Source: GCA-2718815 sp963578105
GTDB lineage: Bacteria; Planctomycetota; Planctomycetia; Pirellulales; Pirellulaceae
Reading direction: 5' to 3'
NCBI GenBank assembly: GCA_963578105.1
Contig: CAUZBP010000019.1
Coordinates: 3,572-67,571 of the forward strand
DNA length: 64,000 bases
The translations under genes and the position numbers were made by a program. Positions 62,730 to 64,000 of this stretch are shown one piece after another (the first letter of the stretch is position 1; every line of letters starts with the position of its first letter). The notes under the pieces are model-generated. The model saw nothing but the letters and a program-made list of their open reading frames with translations, made no database searches and was not told where the DNA came from.

Positions 62730-63485
62730 TCATCGATGTGAAACGGACCTTGAAACAGGATGCTGCGATCCGTCAGCAACCACTTCTACAATTTGCGAAG
62801 TGAACGGACCCTGCCGGGGGCGCCAGCCGCTGACAAATGTTTGTAACTGACCACTGGACTTCAACTGCGGGATCAAAAACGCCATCTGTTCGCCGTCAGA
62901 CCGCTGAATCCTCCAGGCATACTGTGCCGCAGAGTTCAGAGATCCTCCGGAGACCTGATACTCGGCACTGAACCCCATCGCCGTTCCCGTCGGTAAGGTT
63001 TGAGCCAAAGCCACAGCCGTGAACAGTCGAATGCTCAGCTTCGTTGCTGACGTCCCGGCTGGAATGTTCGAAGAGACCCGGCTGCCGGGCGCATGATCGG
63101 TCGATGAGGCGGATGAAACCGGAATTTCCGTCGCTGACGGGGAATCGTCCGGGAAATGGTTGTGCTGCTGAGTTCCAGAACCTCCGGAGACGGGACGGTC
63201 CTGTGAACTGGCTTGCGCAGGAAAAGTTGAGTGGTCGGTGGTGACATTCACTGACCCGGAATTCGCGTTACCAGGAATGTTTTCCCGGGGAGACTCCCGC
63301 TCCGCGGTTGCATCTGACTGCGCCTCCGCAGACGATGCAACGCTTTCTGGAACATTCCGGTCGGCCTTGGTCGACAGAATGCTTTTCCATGAAAATGAAT
63401 CGCTGTCCTGACAACCACAGATGCCCAGACATGTTCCGAACCAACAGGCAGAGGCTGTAACATGTAACCATCTTTTAAAAGTCAT
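62730..63485 (-). CDS. Lipoprotein of unknown function
   Basis: A 251-residue lipoprotein with signal peptide MTFKRWLHVTASACWFGTC and a Cys in the LGICGC region as probable lipidation site. A polar Ser/Pro/Gln-rich linker (about 30-130) looks disordered. The last 110 residues seem folded (IRLFTAVALAQTLPTGTAM then SAEYQVSGGSLN) and could be a small beta domain. No family is recognised. The ATG at 63485 is chosen for the signal peptide; the frame runs upstream to 63605 through the tandem repeat. Convergent with the DadA-like gene. Confidence 0.6.
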   Translation of the reverse strand: MTFKRWLHVTASACWFGTCLGICGCQDSDSFSWKSILSTKADRNVPESVASSAEAQSDATAERESPRENIPGNANSGSVNVTTDHSTFPAQASSQDRPVSGGSGTQQHNHFPDDSPSATEIPVSSASSTDHAPGSRVSSNIPAGTSATKLSIRLFTAVALAQTLPTGTAMGFSAEYQVSGGSLNSAAQYAWRIQRSDGEQMAFLIPQLKSSGQLQTFVSGWRPRQGPFTSQIVEVVADGSQHPVSRSVSHR

Positions 63486-63507
63486 ACCAAAGCTCCGGAC
63501 AGGTAGT

Positions 63508-63531
63508 ACTTGATGGTTTACTTGATGGTTT
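63508..63531. repeat. 12-bp tandem duplication
   Basis: ACTTGATGGTTT occurs twice in direct succession (63508-63519, 63520-63531), just upstream of the lipoprotein start on the - strand. It adds NHQV twice in the extended frame but lies outside the chosen coding region. Confidence 0.8.
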
Positions 63532-63638
63532 AGTAGTCCAGCGGATTGACTTTCAGTCTTTTCCGGACCATACCGCAAACTCGTCCTAGTCTGACCGATG
63601 GCCAAAAAGAGTCAATCCGTCGTTCTCAACCAGACGCA

Positions 63639-63884
63639 TGTCGTAAAAAAATGTGGTAAGTACGGTGTCGCCAGACGGCCGTTGCTGAAACAACATCCGC
63701 GGGTCCCCTTCCCGGTATCTTCACAGCGAAGGATTTTCGCAGCGTATCCAAGCTGCAGACTGACATCTGTTCCGCCGGCTTTGCACGGTTTCCCAGGCCC
63801 TACCGGAAAACCACCACACTGCCGAAAAGTACCCCTGAGCCCGCTTCGTAGCGGAATTGTCGTACCCTGAGTGTGGTAAGTACG
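63639..63884. repeat. Spaced direct repeat
   Basis: TGTCGTA (63639-63645) followed after 6 bp by TGTGGTAAGTACG (63652-63664) recurs at 63858-63864 and 63872-63884 with a 7-bp gap. The 13-bp part is perfect. It may be a leftover of a duplication or a pair of binding sites. Confidence 0.5.
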
Positions 63885-64000
63885 CCCCGATGGAAGTAAA
63901 ATCAGACTCAGCCATCACAACAAATTCGTTTCGTGAAAGAATCCGCAAGGAATCCCTGCCTCAGCCGCCATGAACACCCTGTTCTCGAATCCGGTCGTAC

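Larger units (their letters stand above)
63486..64000. other. Right edge, no recognisable gene
   Basis: No gene is supported in the last 515 bp. Frames at 63598-63870 (+) and 63721-63948 (-) lack family features. Two short repeats are visible, at 63508-63531 and at 63640-63884. Genes may begin beyond the edge. Confidence 0.35.

Noticed and set aside
1..64000. CRISPR arrays, transposases, integrases, rRNA and tRNA genes
   Set aside because: No regularly spaced repeats, recombinase motifs or RNA-gene signatures were seen on either strand.

Overview
The window looks like a stretch of a Planctomycetes chromosome (Pirellulales-like). Two secreted DUF1559 proteins (prepilin-type N-terminal methylation motif plus C-terminal H-x9-DG motif) are close to diagnostic of that phylum. 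A sulfatase-like/TPR protein, several Sec-exported proteins of no known family, long gaps between genes, weak or absent Shine-Dalgarno sites and moderate GC content all fit. This placement is inferred from gene content only.

Left part (about 0.1-12.3 kb): a respiratory complex I gene cluster on the + strand in the order nuoI, DUF2203, nuoA, C, D, H, J, K, L, M, N. Several neighbours overlap by 1 nt. nuoB, nuoE, nuoF and nuoG are not in the window, so the NADH-input module and the N2-cluster subunit must be encoded elsewhere or be absent. NuoA, NuoL, NuoM and NuoN each carry an extra hydrophilic loop, and by family topology all four loops fall on the same (periplasmic) face. A UUCG-capped hairpin sits between nuoD and nuoH.

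12.3-23.7 kb, housekeeping: a ferritin-like helical protein, tatD with an intrinsic terminator, and on the - strand a GCS2-family carboxylate-amine ligase, serS and an M20 dipeptidase. Then on the + strand clpS (pocket histidine apparently replaced by Asp), mtaB, a secreted protein with two SPOR-like segments, a strong two-tier dyad, rdgB, an exported M20 amidohydrolase overlapping rdgB by 4 nt, and a small membrane protein.

23.9-39.4 kb: a five-gene oligopeptide ABC importer (oppABCDF) with 4-nt stop/start overlaps at three of its four junctions, a compact SpoU methyltransferase, an APP1-type (DUF2183) phosphatidate phosphatase-like protein, rpsD, and the pyruvate dehydrogenase genes lpd, aceE (homodimeric E1) and aceF. 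A branched terminator-like structure separates lpd from aceE.

39.6-64 kb, accessory region, mostly - strand and rich in exported proteins: an unknown secreted protein, DUF2007, an exported flavodoxin, the two DUF1559 proteins with a carboxypeptidase-regulatory-like lipoprotein, an AT-rich 2-oxoglutarate/Fe(II) oxygenase that looks acquired, a GHL10-like glycosidase, a threonine aldolase-like enzyme, a large polytopic membrane protein, a 1026-residue secreted discoidin-domain protein, a sulfatase-fold/TPR protein with Thr at the formylglycine position, gamma-glutamyltransferase divergent from a DadA-like oxidase, and a lipoprotein. No tRNA, rRNA, CRISPR array, transposase or phage module was recognised. 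The best leads are the complex I periplasmic insertions with the missing nuoB, the Thr-type sulfatase homologue, the dyad at 21.06 kb and the AT-rich oxygenase island.
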